From DATLMR01 sp035634255 (GTDB lineage: Bacteria > Acidobacteriota > Blastocatellia > UBA7656): DNA of 43,993 nucleotides. The notes below the pieces were generated by a model. It ran no database searches, was not told the DNA's origin, and worked only from the letters and a program-made list of their open reading frames with translations. The position numbers were made by a program, and so were the translations under genes. Shown here piece after piece: positions 23,335 to 32,302 of this stretch. How positions within the stretch are numbered: the first letter of the stretch is position 1; every line of letters starts with the position of its first letter. The stretch is taken from assembly GCA_035634255.1 (NCBI GenBank), contig DASQDI010000155.1, positions 1 through 43,993 of the forward strand. The letters are read 5' to 3'.

Positions 23335-24399
23335 ATGGCTTCTGTGACGACAAGCGAACTGGTTGTAAATCGCAGGGGAGCGAATGCCCAGCCTTTTTCC
23401 GTCATCGAGCAGAAAGGTCTGCTCGCGCGCCTGGGCGAAGAACTGGCCCGCGCCGCGGGCGACCTCAGCCGCGACCCGTCAGGGTTCATCCGCGCCATCT
23501 TCTCTCCCGACACTAAAGACCTCAGGAGGAGCCGACGCATCCGCGTGGGGCTGGCCTGCGCGCTCGTGGCTCACGTAGCTTTACTCTCCCTGGTCATCTT
23601 CGCGAGCTGGAATCGCGTATTTCAAAAGGCCGACAAACCGACGCTTGAGGTAACGCAGTGGGTGGGAAGGACTCTGGATGGCGGCCCCGAAGCGCCTGAG
23701 CCGCCGAAGGCCGAGACGCCCCGCGGCACGGGGGGCGGGGGGGGCGGCGGCGGGCAGAGGGCCCCTCTGCCCGCGACCAAAGGCGTGGCGCCGATGATGC
23801 TGCCCACCGACCCGATAGTCAGGGCCAATCCCCCGACCAACCCTGACCCGGCCTTACCTGTTATGCCGAATATTGTCGGGCCTGAGAGCCCGCCTCCGCC
23901 CCCGGAAGCTCCTGTCGGCGTCCCGAACGGCAAGCCGGGAGAGTTCTCTCCGGGAACCGGCTCGGGCGGCGGCGTGGGAGAAGGTAAAGGGGCGGGCGTC
24001 GGGAGCGGCACGGGCGGCGGCGCCGGGCCGGGTGGCAATGGGGGCACGGGCGGCAATAACGCGGGCTCCCCCACGGGCTCTCCGGGCGGCGTCCCGGAGG
24101 CGGTCGATTTCAACAGGCTGAAAACGTTCCCCGCCAGCTCGGGCGTCGTATGGATTCACCGCCCCAGGCCGATAGTCACCCCCGAGGCGCAGCAGAACAA
24201 GGTCATCGGGACGGTGATGTTGAGAGCGACTTTTCGGTCCGACGGCACCATCTCGGATATTGAGGTGGTGAGCCGCGTCGATTTTATGACCGAATCGGCC
24301 GTCGAATCTCTGATGAAGTCGAAGTTCCGCCCCGCGACGATCAACGGCGTCCCCATAACTCTGCGCAGAGTCCCGGTCAGGATCGACGTGCATTACTGA
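23335..24399 (+). CDS. TonB-like energy-transducing protein 2
   Basis: From ATG 23335 (chosen because upstream codons lie inside the terminator hairpin) the protein has 354 residues. It has a cytoplasmic segment with SRDPSGFIRAIFSPDTKD, which matches the same segment of the upstream paralogue. A membrane helix (about 68-90, VGLACALVAHVALLSLVIF) follows, then a Gly/Pro-rich periplasmic linker and a C-terminal TonB domain (VIGTVMLRATFRSDGTISDI). As in its neighbour, the linker is glycine-dominated. The pair probably feed different outer-membrane receptors or form a heterodimer. The start lacks a strong ribosome site, so coupling or read-through from the first gene is possible. Confidence 0.85.
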   Translation: MASVTTSELVVNRRGANAQPFSVIEQKGLLARLGEELARAAGDLSRDPSGFIRAIFSPDTKDLRRSRRIRVGLACALVAHVALLSLVIFASWNRVFQKADKPTLEVTQWVGRTLDGGPEAPEPPKAETPRGTGGGGGGGGQRAPLPATKGVAPMMLPTDPIVRANPPTNPDPALPVMPNIVGPESPPPPPEAPVGVPNGKPGEFSPGTGSGGGVGEGKGAGVGSGTGGGAGPGGNGGTGGNNAGSPTGSPGGVPEAVDFNRLKTFPASSGVVWIHRPRPIVTPEAQQNKVIGTVMLRATFRSDGTISDIEVVSRVDFMTESAVESLMKSKFRPATINGVPITLRRVPVRIDVHY

Positions 24400-24434
24400 G
24401 GGTCGGTGAGAGCCGGAGCCGGAGCGGCCTTTCT

Positions 24435-24803
24435 TTAAGCCGCGATCTCGCGGCGGAGGCTTGCGACCGCCGGTTGGATTCGATGGATAGCCTGCCCGAT
24501 GTTGGCCGAGGGTCTCAGCTCAAGGAGCAGAAGGTAACCTCGGTCCAGCTCTTCCACCACGAAGCGAGCCCCATCATATTCTAGAATCAGCGAGCTGATA
24601 TTCCCCGCCTTCAGGCGGGCCGCCGAGTCCCTGCATGCCCTGAGCATGACCGAGACGTAGGCCGCCCTGAGGCAGAGCCGCTCCCCGCTCGTGGTGGTGA
24701 ACCACTGCACGGCTTCCCCGTCAGAGTCGAGAAAGATAGCTCCTTCAGCGCCCTCCACGCTTGAGACCAACTCCTTGAGAAGCGAAGCAAATGGCACGCG
24801 CAC
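24435..24803 (-). CDS. Roadblock/LC7-like domain protein
   Basis: The protein contains FASLLKELVSSVEGAEGAIF, DSDGEAVQWF and later ISSLILEYDGARFVVEEL and YLLLLEL, the strand-helix pattern of roadblock/LC7 domains. These bind small GTPases (for example MglA-type) in bacterial polarity and motility and dimerise through their sheet. I place the start at GTG 24803, just before the domain and preceded by a possible GAGGT; the frame stays open upstream to 24851. The product is about 122 residues. Its 3' end faces the TonB gene and its 5' end faces the ECF sigma gene, so it is a single-gene unit. Confidence 0.72.
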   Translation of the reverse strand: MRVPFASLLKELVSSVEGAEGAIFLDSDGEAVQWFTTTSGERLCLRAAYVSVMLRACRDSAARLKAGNISSLILEYDGARFVVEELDRGYLLLLELRPSANIGQAIHRIQPAVASLRREIAA

Positions 24804-24942
24804 ACCTCGTTTAAAGTGATTTCGGCGACTGCGATTCGCAGAATATACCACATCTCTCGTTTCAAGTGGACAGGCCCCGCGACTGGCCTCGGTTCTTTTT
24901 CCGACTTTTCCGGCCCCGGAAGAGTCTATACTACTGAAGCGG

Positions 24943-25542
24943 TTGGGGGGCTATCTTCGGCAGGCGGCGCGAAAGAATTTGGAATTGAATGACGCTCAGA
25001 TCATTGAACGGACGCTCGGCGGCGAGCCAGAGGCTTTCAATATGCTCGTCCGGCGCTGGGAGCGTCAGATTTACGGGCTGACTCTTCGCATGCTCGGCAG
25101 GGACGAGGAGGCCAAGGACGCGACGCAGGAGACTTTCCTGTCGGCCTATCGCAACCTGTCCAAGTTCAGGGGGGAGTCCAAGTTCTCATCATGGATTTAT
25201 AGAATCGCGATCAACATATGCAACACGAAGCTCAGGAGCCGGCCGAAGGGCCTGCTGTCTATCGAGGAGCAGAGGGACGTGAATGGGTTCGAGATCGCGG
25301 CCGACCTCGACGACCTGAGCGACAACATTCAGCAGGAGCAGATAGCCGCGCACGTAAAACGCGCCCTCCAGGGGCTGCCGCCGGAGATGCGGCAGGTGAT
25401 CGTGATGAAGGAGTACGAGGGGCTGAAGTTTGTCGAGATCGCGGAGATTCTCGGCATACCACTTTCGACCGTGAAGACTCGCATGTACACCGGCCTGTCC
25501 GAGCTGCGAAAGAGGCTCGAACACCTGCGCGAGGCGGTGTGA
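24943..25542 (+). CDS. ECF-family sigma factor
   Basis: The product is a sigma-70 family extracytoplasmic-function factor. Region 2 contains DEEAKDATQETFLSAYRNLS and SSWIYRIAINIC. Region 4 contains LPPEMRQVIVMKEYEGLKFV and the helix-turn-helix IAEILGIPLSTVKTRMYTGL. It lacks regions 1 and 3. The frame opens at TTG 24943, giving 199 residues; TTG 24979 or 24985, just before ELNDAQIIERTLGG, are alternatives. A -10-like TATACT lies at 24927-24932. The anti-sigma gene begins 35 bases after its stop, so the pair is an operon in which the sigma factor is held by the membrane protein until a signal releases it. Confidence 0.92.
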   Translation: MGGYLRQAARKNLELNDAQIIERTLGGEPEAFNMLVRRWERQIYGLTLRMLGRDEEAKDATQETFLSAYRNLSKFRGESKFSSWIYRIAINICNTKLRSRPKGLLSIEEQRDVNGFEIAADLDDLSDNIQQEQIAAHVKRALQGLPPEMRQVIVMKEYEGLKFVEIAEILGIPLSTVKTRMYTGLSELRKRLEHLREAV

Positions 25543-25577
25543 AGAGCAGAACCTGAAGCGATTTTGGAGAGAAAATC

Positions 25578-26321
25578 ATGGAAGCTGACAAGACCCCGGA
25601 TTGCCCGATGCACGAAGCCCTCATGTCTTACCTATATGACGAGGCGACCCCGGAAGAGTTCGGGCGCGTGGAGAATCACCTGGCGGAGTGCGCGGCCTGC
25701 AAGCAGGAACTCGCCGCCTTCGGGCAGGTGCGAGGCCTGCTTCAGCAGTGGCAGGTGGACGACCTCCCGTTCGTGCGCATAGCGACGCCGGGCGAGCGTG
25801 ACTCGCGCCACTCGGTACTTGAAGCGTTCAGGAATCTATTGTCCGTGACCCCGGCATGGGGGAAGGCCTTCGGGGCCGTCACGCTGGCCCTGCTTGTGCT
25901 CGCGGTGCTGGGGACGGAAGTGAACGTCGGCCGCGAGGGGGTCTCGATAAAGGCCAACCTGTTCAGATGGAACAACGCTCCGCAGGTCGCGGGCCGCGCG
26001 GCCGTGGGCGGGGACGAGGCCCGCCTGGAAGAGATCCGGGCCGAGCTGAAGGGCGTGGTCAATTCCATGATCGCCGACAACGAGCGCCAGCAGAGAGAGG
26101 AGATGAGGGCGCGCCTGGTCAGTCTCGAATCGCAAATTCATACAGCGCGCGAGGCGGACCTCGCGAAGCTCGCGGCGCGCATTCAGGAGCAGAGGGCGCG
26201 GCTCAAGTCGCTCGAACGCGACATCGACCGCCGCGAAGGGACCGCGCTCAGCGACATCCTCTTCAGCGAAGTCGCGCCGGACCCGAGCGGTCGCCGGGCT
26301 CCGGAAAGGGGCGGTGACTGA
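25578..26321 (+). CDS. Anti-sigma factor with zinc-binding ZAS domain
   Basis: The 247-residue protein has an N-terminal zinc-finger anti-sigma domain with Cys9, His34, Cys38 and Cys41 (HLAECAAC). A single membrane segment (about 97-113) and a long coiled-coil outer region (about 148-225, rich in Glu, Arg and Leu) follow. Such proteins bind their ECF sigma factor in the cytoplasm and sense an envelope signal through the membrane. It is the second gene of the sigma/anti-sigma pair. The coiled coil is longer than in minimal anti-sigma factors and may be the sensor or interact with a partner. ATG 25578 has a GGAG-like sequence upstream. Confidence 0.9.
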   Translation: MEADKTPDCPMHEALMSYLYDEATPEEFGRVENHLAECAACKQELAAFGQVRGLLQQWQVDDLPFVRIATPGERDSRHSVLEAFRNLLSVTPAWGKAFGAVTLALLVLAVLGTEVNVGREGVSIKANLFRWNNAPQVAGRAAVGGDEARLEEIRAELKGVVNSMIADNERQQREEMRARLVSLESQIHTAREADLAKLAARIQEQRARLKSLERDIDRREGTALSDILFSEVAPDPSGRRAPERGGD

Positions 26322-26553
26322 TCGCCCCGCGTTTTACGATTTCACGGGATACCGCAGCGCCTGTTTGCACGCCTGAAGATGGGTCCGCGAGAATTGGGGA
26401 GAGTTCGCGCGTGGTCTAAAACTCGGACGTTCGCATCAGTCGCTGCGGTTGTATGTTTGTAGTTACGCTTTTCCGCTCCCCGCCTTTCTCGCCCGCGTGG
26501 TAAAAATCGGTTAAACTCTCTCTTCGATTTCTTCCCGGAGGTCCGACCGTAAA

Positions 26554-27567
26554 ATGCAGGTGCTTGAACGCCTTCGAGCGCGAGCCGCCGCCGATCCCAA
26601 ACACATAGTCCTGCCGGAAGGCGAAGACGAGCGCACCGTCCGCGCCGCCTCCATGTGCGTCGCGGAACGCATCGCGCGGATCACCCTGATCGGCAGGGAA
26701 GAGGTGATACGCGAGAAGGCTTCGAAACAGGGCAGCGCCCTCACGGGCGTTTCGATAATCGACCACAGGCGGTCGGAGGACCTGGGGCGGTACGCCGCGG
26801 CCTACCACGAGGCGCGCAGGGCGAGGGGCGTGACCTCGGACGAAGCGCGGCAGCAGATGCTCGACCCTCTCTACTTCGGCAACATGATGGTGCGCGAGGG
26901 CCGCGCCGACGGCAGCGTCTCCGGCGCTACGCACACGACTGGGCACACGGTCAGCTCCGCCCTGCGGTGCATAGGCCCGAAGCCGGGCCTGAGGGTGGTC
27001 TCAAGCTTCTTCGTCATGGCGGTCCCCGGCGGGCGGTTCGGCTCGGACGGGGCCCTGATATTCGCCGACTGCGCGGTGGTGATCGACCCTTCGGCGGCGG
27101 AGCTGGCGGAGATCGCCCTCGCCTCGGCGGATTCCGCGAGGGCCATACTTGAAGCCGAGCCCCGCGTCGCGATGCTCTCCTTCTCGACCAAGGGCAGCGC
27201 GCGCGCGCCAGTGGTCGATAAAGTGATCGAGGCGACCCGGACCGTCCGCGCGCGCGCGCCGCAGCTTCTCGTCGACGGCGAGTTGCAGGCGGATGCCGCT
27301 CTGGTGCCCTCCGTGGGCGAAAGCAAGGCCCCCGGCAGCCCCGTGGCGGGCCGGGCAAATACTCTAATCTTCCCCAACCTCGAAGCGGGTAACATAGGCT
27401 ATAAGCTCGTCGAGCGGCTCGCCGGGGCCACGGCGGTCGGCCCGATCCTGCAAGGGCTGGCCCGGCCCGCCAACGACCTGTCGCGCGGCTGCAAGGCCGA
27501 GGACATTCGCGACGCCGTCGCGATCACGGCGGTCCAGGCGCAGGCCCTCGGCGTTCCCCGCCGATAA
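26554..27567 (+). CDS. pta: Phosphate acetyltransferase
   Basis: The 337-residue protein is a full-length catalytic Pta domain, without the N-terminal extension of enteric Pta. Typical stretches are IVLPEGEDERTVRAA, DPLYFGNMMVREGRADGSVSG split by short gaps, FADCAVVIDPSAAELAEIAL, and LIFPNLEAGNIGYKLVER. It makes acetyl phosphate from acetyl-CoA and phosphate, usually with acetate kinase. No ackA gene is in the window. ATG 26554 has CGGAGG upstream. The 230-base gap before it shows no clear gene. Confidence 0.95.
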   Translation: MQVLERLRARAAADPKHIVLPEGEDERTVRAASMCVAERIARITLIGREEVIREKASKQGSALTGVSIIDHRRSEDLGRYAAAYHEARRARGVTSDEARQQMLDPLYFGNMMVREGRADGSVSGATHTTGHTVSSALRCIGPKPGLRVVSSFFVMAVPGGRFGSDGALIFADCAVVIDPSAAELAEIALASADSARAILEAEPRVAMLSFSTKGSARAPVVDKVIEATRTVRARAPQLLVDGELQADAALVPSVGESKAPGSPVAGRANTLIFPNLEAGNIGYKLVERLAGATAVGPILQGLARPANDLSRGCKAEDIRDAVAITAVQAQALGVPRR

Positions 27568-27594
27568 TATCTCGCCGTTTATAATCAATGACTG

Positions 27595-27623
27595 TTGACA
27601 GCGCCCCCGCCCAAAAATATAAT
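27595..27623 (+). promoter_or_regulatory. Consensus sigma-70 promoter of groESL
   Basis: A perfect TTGACA (27595-27600) and a perfect TATAAT (27618-27623) are exactly 17 bases apart. The CIRCE element starts on the last base of the -10 box, so HrcA bound there would block RNA polymerase. Confidence 0.9.
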
Positions 27624-27649
27624 TAGCAGTCTCATTGAGGGAGTGCTAG
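27623..27649 (+). promoter_or_regulatory. CIRCE operator of HrcA
   Basis: TTAGCAGTC (27623-27631), nine bases, GAGTGCTAG (27641-27649). The CIRCE consensus is TTAGCACTC-N9-GAGTGCTAA, so there is one mismatch in each arm. It overlaps the groESL promoter, which predicts heat induction by loss of HrcA repression. Confidence 0.85.
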
Positions 27650-27716
27650 CCAGCCTATAGTAGCGCATCATAATTAGTGCGGGCGTCATTCAAAAAAACG
27701 GAGCATAGGAGGAAAT

Positions 27717-28043
27717 ATGGCAACTATCAAACCGCTTCACGATAGAGTGATCATCAAGAGGATCGAAGAGCAGGAGCAGGTTCGGGGCGGGATCATCATC
27801 CCCGACACCGCCAAGGAGAAACCGCAGCAGGGTCGAGTTATCGCTGTCGGCAGCGGCAAGCGCGAAGGCAACGAAGTTGTTCCCCTGGACGTGAAAGAGG
27901 GCGACCTGGTCCTTTTCGGCAAGTACGCGGGGACGGAGATCAGGCTCGACGACGAAGAGTACCTGATCATGCGCGAAGAGGACATTCTCGGCGTGCTTGA
28001 GGCTTCCAACGAGTCCTCAAAGGCGAAGGGAAAAGGAAAGTAA
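27717..28043 (+). CDS. groES: Co-chaperonin GroES
   Basis: The 108-residue protein has the GroES fold motifs KPLHDRVIIKRIEEQE, the mobile loop RGGIIIPDTAKEKPQQG, and LFGKYAGTEIRLDDEEYLIM. GroES caps the GroEL ring during protein folding. It carries an extra Ser/Lys tail after the usual end (SNESSKAKGKGK), about ten residues more than typical. AGGAGG lies before ATG 27717. It is followed after 28 bases by groEL in one operon under the CIRCE promoter. Confidence 0.98.
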   Translation: MATIKPLHDRVIIKRIEEQEQVRGGIIIPDTAKEKPQQGRVIAVGSGKREGNEVVPLDVKEGDLVLFGKYAGTEIRLDDEEYLIMREEDILGVLEASNESSKAKGKGK

Positions 28044-28071
28044 GAGATTTCTAGAACAGGAGAATGAAGAA

Positions 28072-29697
28072 ATGGCTAAACAGATTGCATACGGCGAAGA
28101 ATCTCGCCGGAATTTATTGATGGGCGTGAACCGCCTGGCCGACGCCGTGAAAGTGACCCTCGGGCCTAAGGGGAGGAACGTCGTCATCGAGAAGAAGTTC
28201 GGCTCCCCGACCATCACCAAGGACGGCGTGACGGTCGCCAAAGAGATAGAACTGGAAAACAAGCTTGAGAACACCGGCGCGCAGATGGTGCGCGAGGTGG
28301 CTTCCAAGACTTCCGACGTTGCCGGGGACGGCACGACCACGGCCACCGTGCTGGCGCAGGCCATCTTCCGCGAGGGCGTGAAGACCGTGGCCGCGGGCGC
28401 GAGCCCGATGGCGCTCAAGCGCGGGATCGACAAGGCCGTCGAGAGAGTGGTCGAAGAGATACAGCGCCTGTCCAAGCCCATCAAGGGGGACGCCATCGAG
28501 CAGGTCGGCACCATCTCCGCCAACGGCGACGCGACCATCGGCCAGCTCATCGCGGAGGCGATGAACAAGGTCGGCAAGGACGGCGTCATCACCGTCGAAG
28601 ACGCGAAGACGCTCGAGACCTCGCTCGACGTGGTCGAAGGCATGCAGTTCGACCGGGGCTACCTCTCGCCTTACTTCGTCACTGACCCCGAGAGGATGGA
28701 AGTCTCGCTCGACGACCCGTTCATCCTGATCCACGAGAAGAAGATCTCCTCGATGAAAGACCTGCTGCCGCTGCTTGAGCAGGTCGCCCGCCAGGGCCGC
28801 CCCCTGCTGATCATCGCCGAGGACGTTGAAGGCGAAGCTTTGGCGACCCTCGTGGTCAACAAGCTGCGCGGCACCCTGAACGTCGCGGCGGTGAAGGCGC
28901 CGGGATTCGGAGACCGCCGCAAGGCCATGCTTCAGGACATCGCGGTCCTGACCGGCGGCAAGGCCATCACGGAAGACCTGGGGCTCAAGCTTGAGAACCT
29001 TCAGGTTCAGGACCTCGGCCGGGCCAAGAAAGTGGTCGTGGACAAAGACAACACGACGATAGTGGAAGGCGCGGGCAAGAACGCCGACATCGAAGGTCGC
29101 GTCCGCCAGATCCGCGCGCAGGTCGAAGACACCACTTCGGATTACGACCGCGAGAAGTTGCAGGAGCGCCTCGCGAAGCTCGTCGGCGGCGTAGCGGTGA
29201 TCAAAGTCGGCGCGGCGACCGAGACCGAGCTTAAAGAGAAGAAGGCCCGCGTCGAAGACGCGATGCACGCGACGAAGGCGGCGGTCGAGGAAGGGATCGT
29301 GCCCGGAGGCGGAGTGGCTTTCATCCGCGCGCAGAAGGTGCTCGACGGGTTCACGGCCGGTAACGAAGACGAGAACATCGGCGTGGGCATCGTGCGCAGG
29401 GCGCTCGAAGAGCCCATGCGCCAGATCGTGGTCAACGCCGGGCACGAGGGGGCCGTGATCGTGGAGAGGGTCCGCTCGGAAAAGAGCCCCAACTTCGGCT
29501 TCAACGCGGCGACCGAGGAGTTCGGAGATATGGTGAAGATGGGCGTCGTCGACCCGACCAAGGTCGTCCGCTCGGCGCTGCAGAATGCATCTTCGATAGC
29601 CGGCCTCCTGCTCACCACCGAGGCGATCATCTCGGACATCCCGGAAGCTGAGAAGGAAGCCCCCCAGATGCCGGGCGGCGGCATGGGCGGCTTCTAA
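28072..29697 (+). CDS. groEL: Chaperonin GroEL
   Basis: ATG 28072 is the true start (AGGAG nine bases upstream), giving 541 residues beginning AKQIAYGEESRRNLLMGVN. All landmark motifs are present: LGPKGRNVVIEKKFGSP, VAGDGTTTATVLAQAI with the catalytic Asp, VVEEGIVPGGGVAF-like text (AVEEGIVPGGG) and the flexible C-terminal tail MPGGGMGGF. GroEL forms the 14-mer folding chamber with GroES and ATP. A strong terminator follows. This is the only groEL in the window. Confidence 0.99.
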   Translation: MAKQIAYGEESRRNLLMGVNRLADAVKVTLGPKGRNVVIEKKFGSPTITKDGVTVAKEIELENKLENTGAQMVREVASKTSDVAGDGTTTATVLAQAIFREGVKTVAAGASPMALKRGIDKAVERVVEEIQRLSKPIKGDAIEQVGTISANGDATIGQLIAEAMNKVGKDGVITVEDAKTLETSLDVVEGMQFDRGYLSPYFVTDPERMEVSLDDPFILIHEKKISSMKDLLPLLEQVARQGRPLLIIAEDVEGEALATLVVNKLRGTLNVAAVKAPGFGDRRKAMLQDIAVLTGGKAITEDLGLKLENLQVQDLGRAKKVVVDKDNTTIVEGAGKNADIEGRVRQIRAQVEDTTSDYDREKLQERLAKLVGGVAVIKVGAATETELKEKKARVEDAMHATKAAVEEGIVPGGGVAFIRAQKVLDGFTAGNEDENIGVGIVRRALEEPMRQIVVNAGHEGAVIVERVRSEKSPNFGFNAATEEFGDMVKMGVVDPTKVVRSALQNASSIAGLLLTTEAIISDIPEAEKEAPQMPGGGMGGF

Positions 29698-29727
29698 ACC
29701 GAGTCCGCAAGACTCGTCGGTAGCTCG

Positions 29728-29761
29728 AAAGGGCTCCGCCTTGATCAAGGCGGAGCCCTTT
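29728..29761. terminator. Bidirectional terminator between groEL and the YbbP-like gene
   Basis: A perfect 34-base palindrome centred on GATC (29728-29761), with arms AAAGGGCTCCGCCTTG and CAAGGCGGAGCCCTTT, followed by TATTT. A-rich on one side and T-rich on the other, it can stop both the groESL operon and the convergent permease gene ending at 29774. Confidence 0.85.
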
Positions 29762-29773
29762 ATTTCTGTCCGG

Positions 29774-32302
29774 TCACTGCGAGCGGAGCGTGGCAAGAGG
29801 CTTCTTCGAGATTACGTCGAGGGTGGAGACCGCCCCGACTACAGTGACGAGGGCGATGGTCGCGACTATGCCCGAAAGGTTGATGACGGGCGTGAGGCTC
29901 CAGGGGATGTCGAAGATGTACTTCGCGGTGGCGTACGAGAGGCCGATGGCCGAGACCGACCCTATGAGCCCCGCGACGAAACCGAGCAGGCCGTACTCGC
30001 CCAGGAGTATCAGGAGAAGGGTCCTGCGCTTCGCCCCGAGCGTCTTGAGCACGGCGGCTTCGTAGACCCTCTGAAACTTCGTCATCGCGATTGAGCCTAT
30101 CAGGATGAGCGCCCCGCTCAGGAATACGAACCCGCCGATGAACGTGACGGCGAGCGTGACGTTATCGACGATTCGCTTCACGGAGCGGACGATGTCCGTC
30201 ACGTCGATCATTGAAATATTGGGGTACTTATCGAGCAGGGCGCGCTGGAACCGGGACCGCTCGACTTCATCGACCGGCCCGTTGATGGCCCCGATCAACA
30301 TCTGCGGGGCGTTCTCAAGCGTGCCGGGTCGGAAGACTACCATGAAGCCCGTGCGGGAGTTGCGCCAGTCCACCCGCCGGATGCTCGTGACGCGGGCCGG
30401 GATCTTGCGGCCCTGAATGTCGAAGGTGATCGTGCCCCCGATGTCGAGCCCGGCCATCCCCTGCATGCTCTCTTCAATCGACACCTCCGGCCCCGAAGAC
30501 GGCTGCGCGTCCCAGAACTGTCCGCCGATGACCGTCTCGTTCGGTTCGAGGTTCGGCCTGTAGGTCAGCACGTACTCGCGCCCGAGCCGCCCGCGCTCGC
30601 GCCTCATGTCTTCCTGCTCCATGTCGATGTTGCGGTCATTTATACCTACGATTCGCGCGCGCACGGTGGGGATGAGGACCGGGGGCTCGCCCGTCGCTTC
30701 CGCGATCAGGTCCTTCACCCCCTGCTCCTGGTCTTTCTGTATGTCGATCAGGAACATGCTCGGCAGGTTGCCGCGCCGCCCGAGGTCGAATTCCTGCACG
30801 AGGTTCGATTGCAGGGATTGCGTCGCGATCACGAGAAACACTCCCAGGCCGACCACCATCACGATCACGCGGGTCTGGTTGCCCGGCCTGTAGAGGCTGT
30901 TGATGGCCTGCCGGAGCTCGAATGACGAGACGTGCCGCGCGCGCCGCACGAGGGCTATGAGCAGCATCGCCGCGAGGTGCAGCACCCCCGCCGTCAGCGC
31001 GAGGCCGACGAGAAATATGGCCCCCACGCGCAGGGAGCCGGCCTGCCAGGAAACGAGCGTGAGCAGCCCCGCGACGACCGCCGCGACCATCCCCCACCGC
31101 GTGTAGTCGAAGGAGCGGCGCAGGCCTTCCGCGTCCTCTCTTAGCAGGACGTTCGGCTTTATGTTCCGGATGCGGAGCAGCGGGAGGGCGGAGAAGAGGA
31201 TCGAGATCAGGATTCCCACGCCCAGTCCTTGCGCGATGGCTCCGGGCCGCAGCCCGTAATTCATGTTGGGCGGCAGGCTCTCCGCGAACTTGAACCCGAT
31301 GTAATAGAGCGCGAGTTTCGCGAGCAGGACCCCGAGAATGCTCCCCGCCAGCCCCAGGGTGAGCACCTGCCCGAGGTAGGCGACGGTTATCTTCCCGCCC
31401 GACGCGCCCACGCATTTCAGCACGGCGATGGTCTTCTTCTTCTGCTCGATGAAGACGCGCGTGACGTTGGAGATGCCGATGCCCCCGAGCACGAGGATGA
31501 CCAACCCCGTGAGCGACAGGTAGTTCTCCGTGCGGGTGAACTGCTCGTTGAGGTTCTCCTGCGAGTTCTTGTAGGAGCGCACGTTCACGAGGTTGTTCTT
31601 GAGCGCCTCGCGCAGTTGCCGCGAGAGGTTATCGACCTGCCCGTCGGGCGTGAGGAACTGAATCCTGCGCCGGGCGCGGCTGCCGAACCCGGTGAGGCCG
31701 GTCGCCTCGACCGCGCTCCGCGCTATGAAGACCCGCGGCCCGAGGCGGAACCCCCCGCCCCCGCCTCCGGGCTCCTGCCCGATTGCCCCGCGGATCTGAA
31801 ACGTGGAGTTGCCGATCCTCACCTGATCCCCGACCTGAAGGTTGAGGCGGTCGAGCAAAGCGGGGGAGACGACTGCGCCGTTATCCGCGACGAGCGAATA
31901 ATCGAAGAGCTCGCCGCTCGCCAGCCTGAACTCGCCGACGAGGGGGAAGTTACTCTCTATGCCCTTCAGTTCTATCATCATCGCGCCTTCGCGCGCCGGG
32001 TCGGCGGGCCTGATCATGGTGGCCGACTCGATGGTCTCCGCCCTGCCCGCCACGAGGGGCGGGCGCGCTATGCGGTCTATGATGGCGAGCGTCTCCTCGC
32101 TCCACGGGCGGTCGGAATCGACCTGCACGTCGGCGGTCAGGAGCGCGCGCGCTTCGGAGGCGACGGCGGCGCTCGCGTTCTGGATGATGGAGCGCAGGGC
32201 GACAATCGAGCCGACGCCAATCGCGATGCAGAGGAAGAAGAAAAGCAGCCTGCGCCACGAAGACCGGAGTTCTCGCGCGGCCATCTGTAGAACGAATTTC
32301 AT
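29774..32302 (-). CDS. ABC transporter permease, YbbP/FtsX family
   Basis: The 842-residue protein has an N-terminal membrane helix (LLFFFLCIAIGVGSIVALRS) and a large extracytoplasmic domain. A first FtsX region near 255-385 starts at YLSLTGLVILVLGGIGISNV. A middle pair of helices and a second outer domain follow, and a C-terminal FtsX region ends at STLDVISKKPLATLRSQ. This matches YbbP, the predicted permease paired with YbbA and next to tesA in many bacteria. The pair is thought to export lipid-like or toxic compounds, but its substrate is unproven. ATG 32302 overlaps the stop of the ATPase gene as ATGA, so the two are translated together. Confidence 0.9.
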   Translation of the reverse strand: MKFVLQMAARELRSSWRRLLFFFLCIAIGVGSIVALRSIIQNASAAVASEARALLTADVQVDSDRPWSEETLAIIDRIARPPLVAGRAETIESATMIRPADPAREGAMMIELKGIESNFPLVGEFRLASGELFDYSLVADNGAVVSPALLDRLNLQVGDQVRIGNSTFQIRGAIGQEPGGGGGGFRLGPRVFIARSAVEATGLTGFGSRARRRIQFLTPDGQVDNLSRQLREALKNNLVNVRSYKNSQENLNEQFTRTENYLSLTGLVILVLGGIGISNVTRVFIEQKKKTIAVLKCVGASGGKITVAYLGQVLTLGLAGSILGVLLAKLALYYIGFKFAESLPPNMNYGLRPGAIAQGLGVGILISILFSALPLLRIRNIKPNVLLREDAEGLRRSFDYTRWGMVAAVVAGLLTLVSWQAGSLRVGAIFLVGLALTAGVLHLAAMLLIALVRRARHVSSFELRQAINSLYRPGNQTRVIVMVVGLGVFLVIATQSLQSNLVQEFDLGRRGNLPSMFLIDIQKDQEQGVKDLIAEATGEPPVLIPTVRARIVGINDRNIDMEQEDMRRERGRLGREYVLTYRPNLEPNETVIGGQFWDAQPSSGPEVSIEESMQGMAGLDIGGTITFDIQGRKIPARVTSIRRVDWRNSRTGFMVVFRPGTLENAPQMLIGAINGPVDEVERSRFQRALLDKYPNISMIDVTDIVRSVKRIVDNVTLAVTFIGGFVFLSGALILIGSIAMTKFQRVYEAAVLKTLGAKRRTLLLILLGEYGLLGFVAGLIGSVSAIGLSYATAKYIFDIPWSLTPVINLSGIVATIALVTVVGAVSTLDVISKKPLATLRSQ

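Noticed and set aside
28114..29796. Long minus-strand frame of 560 codons
   Set aside because: Antisense shadow of groEL with no family motif and no ribosome site.
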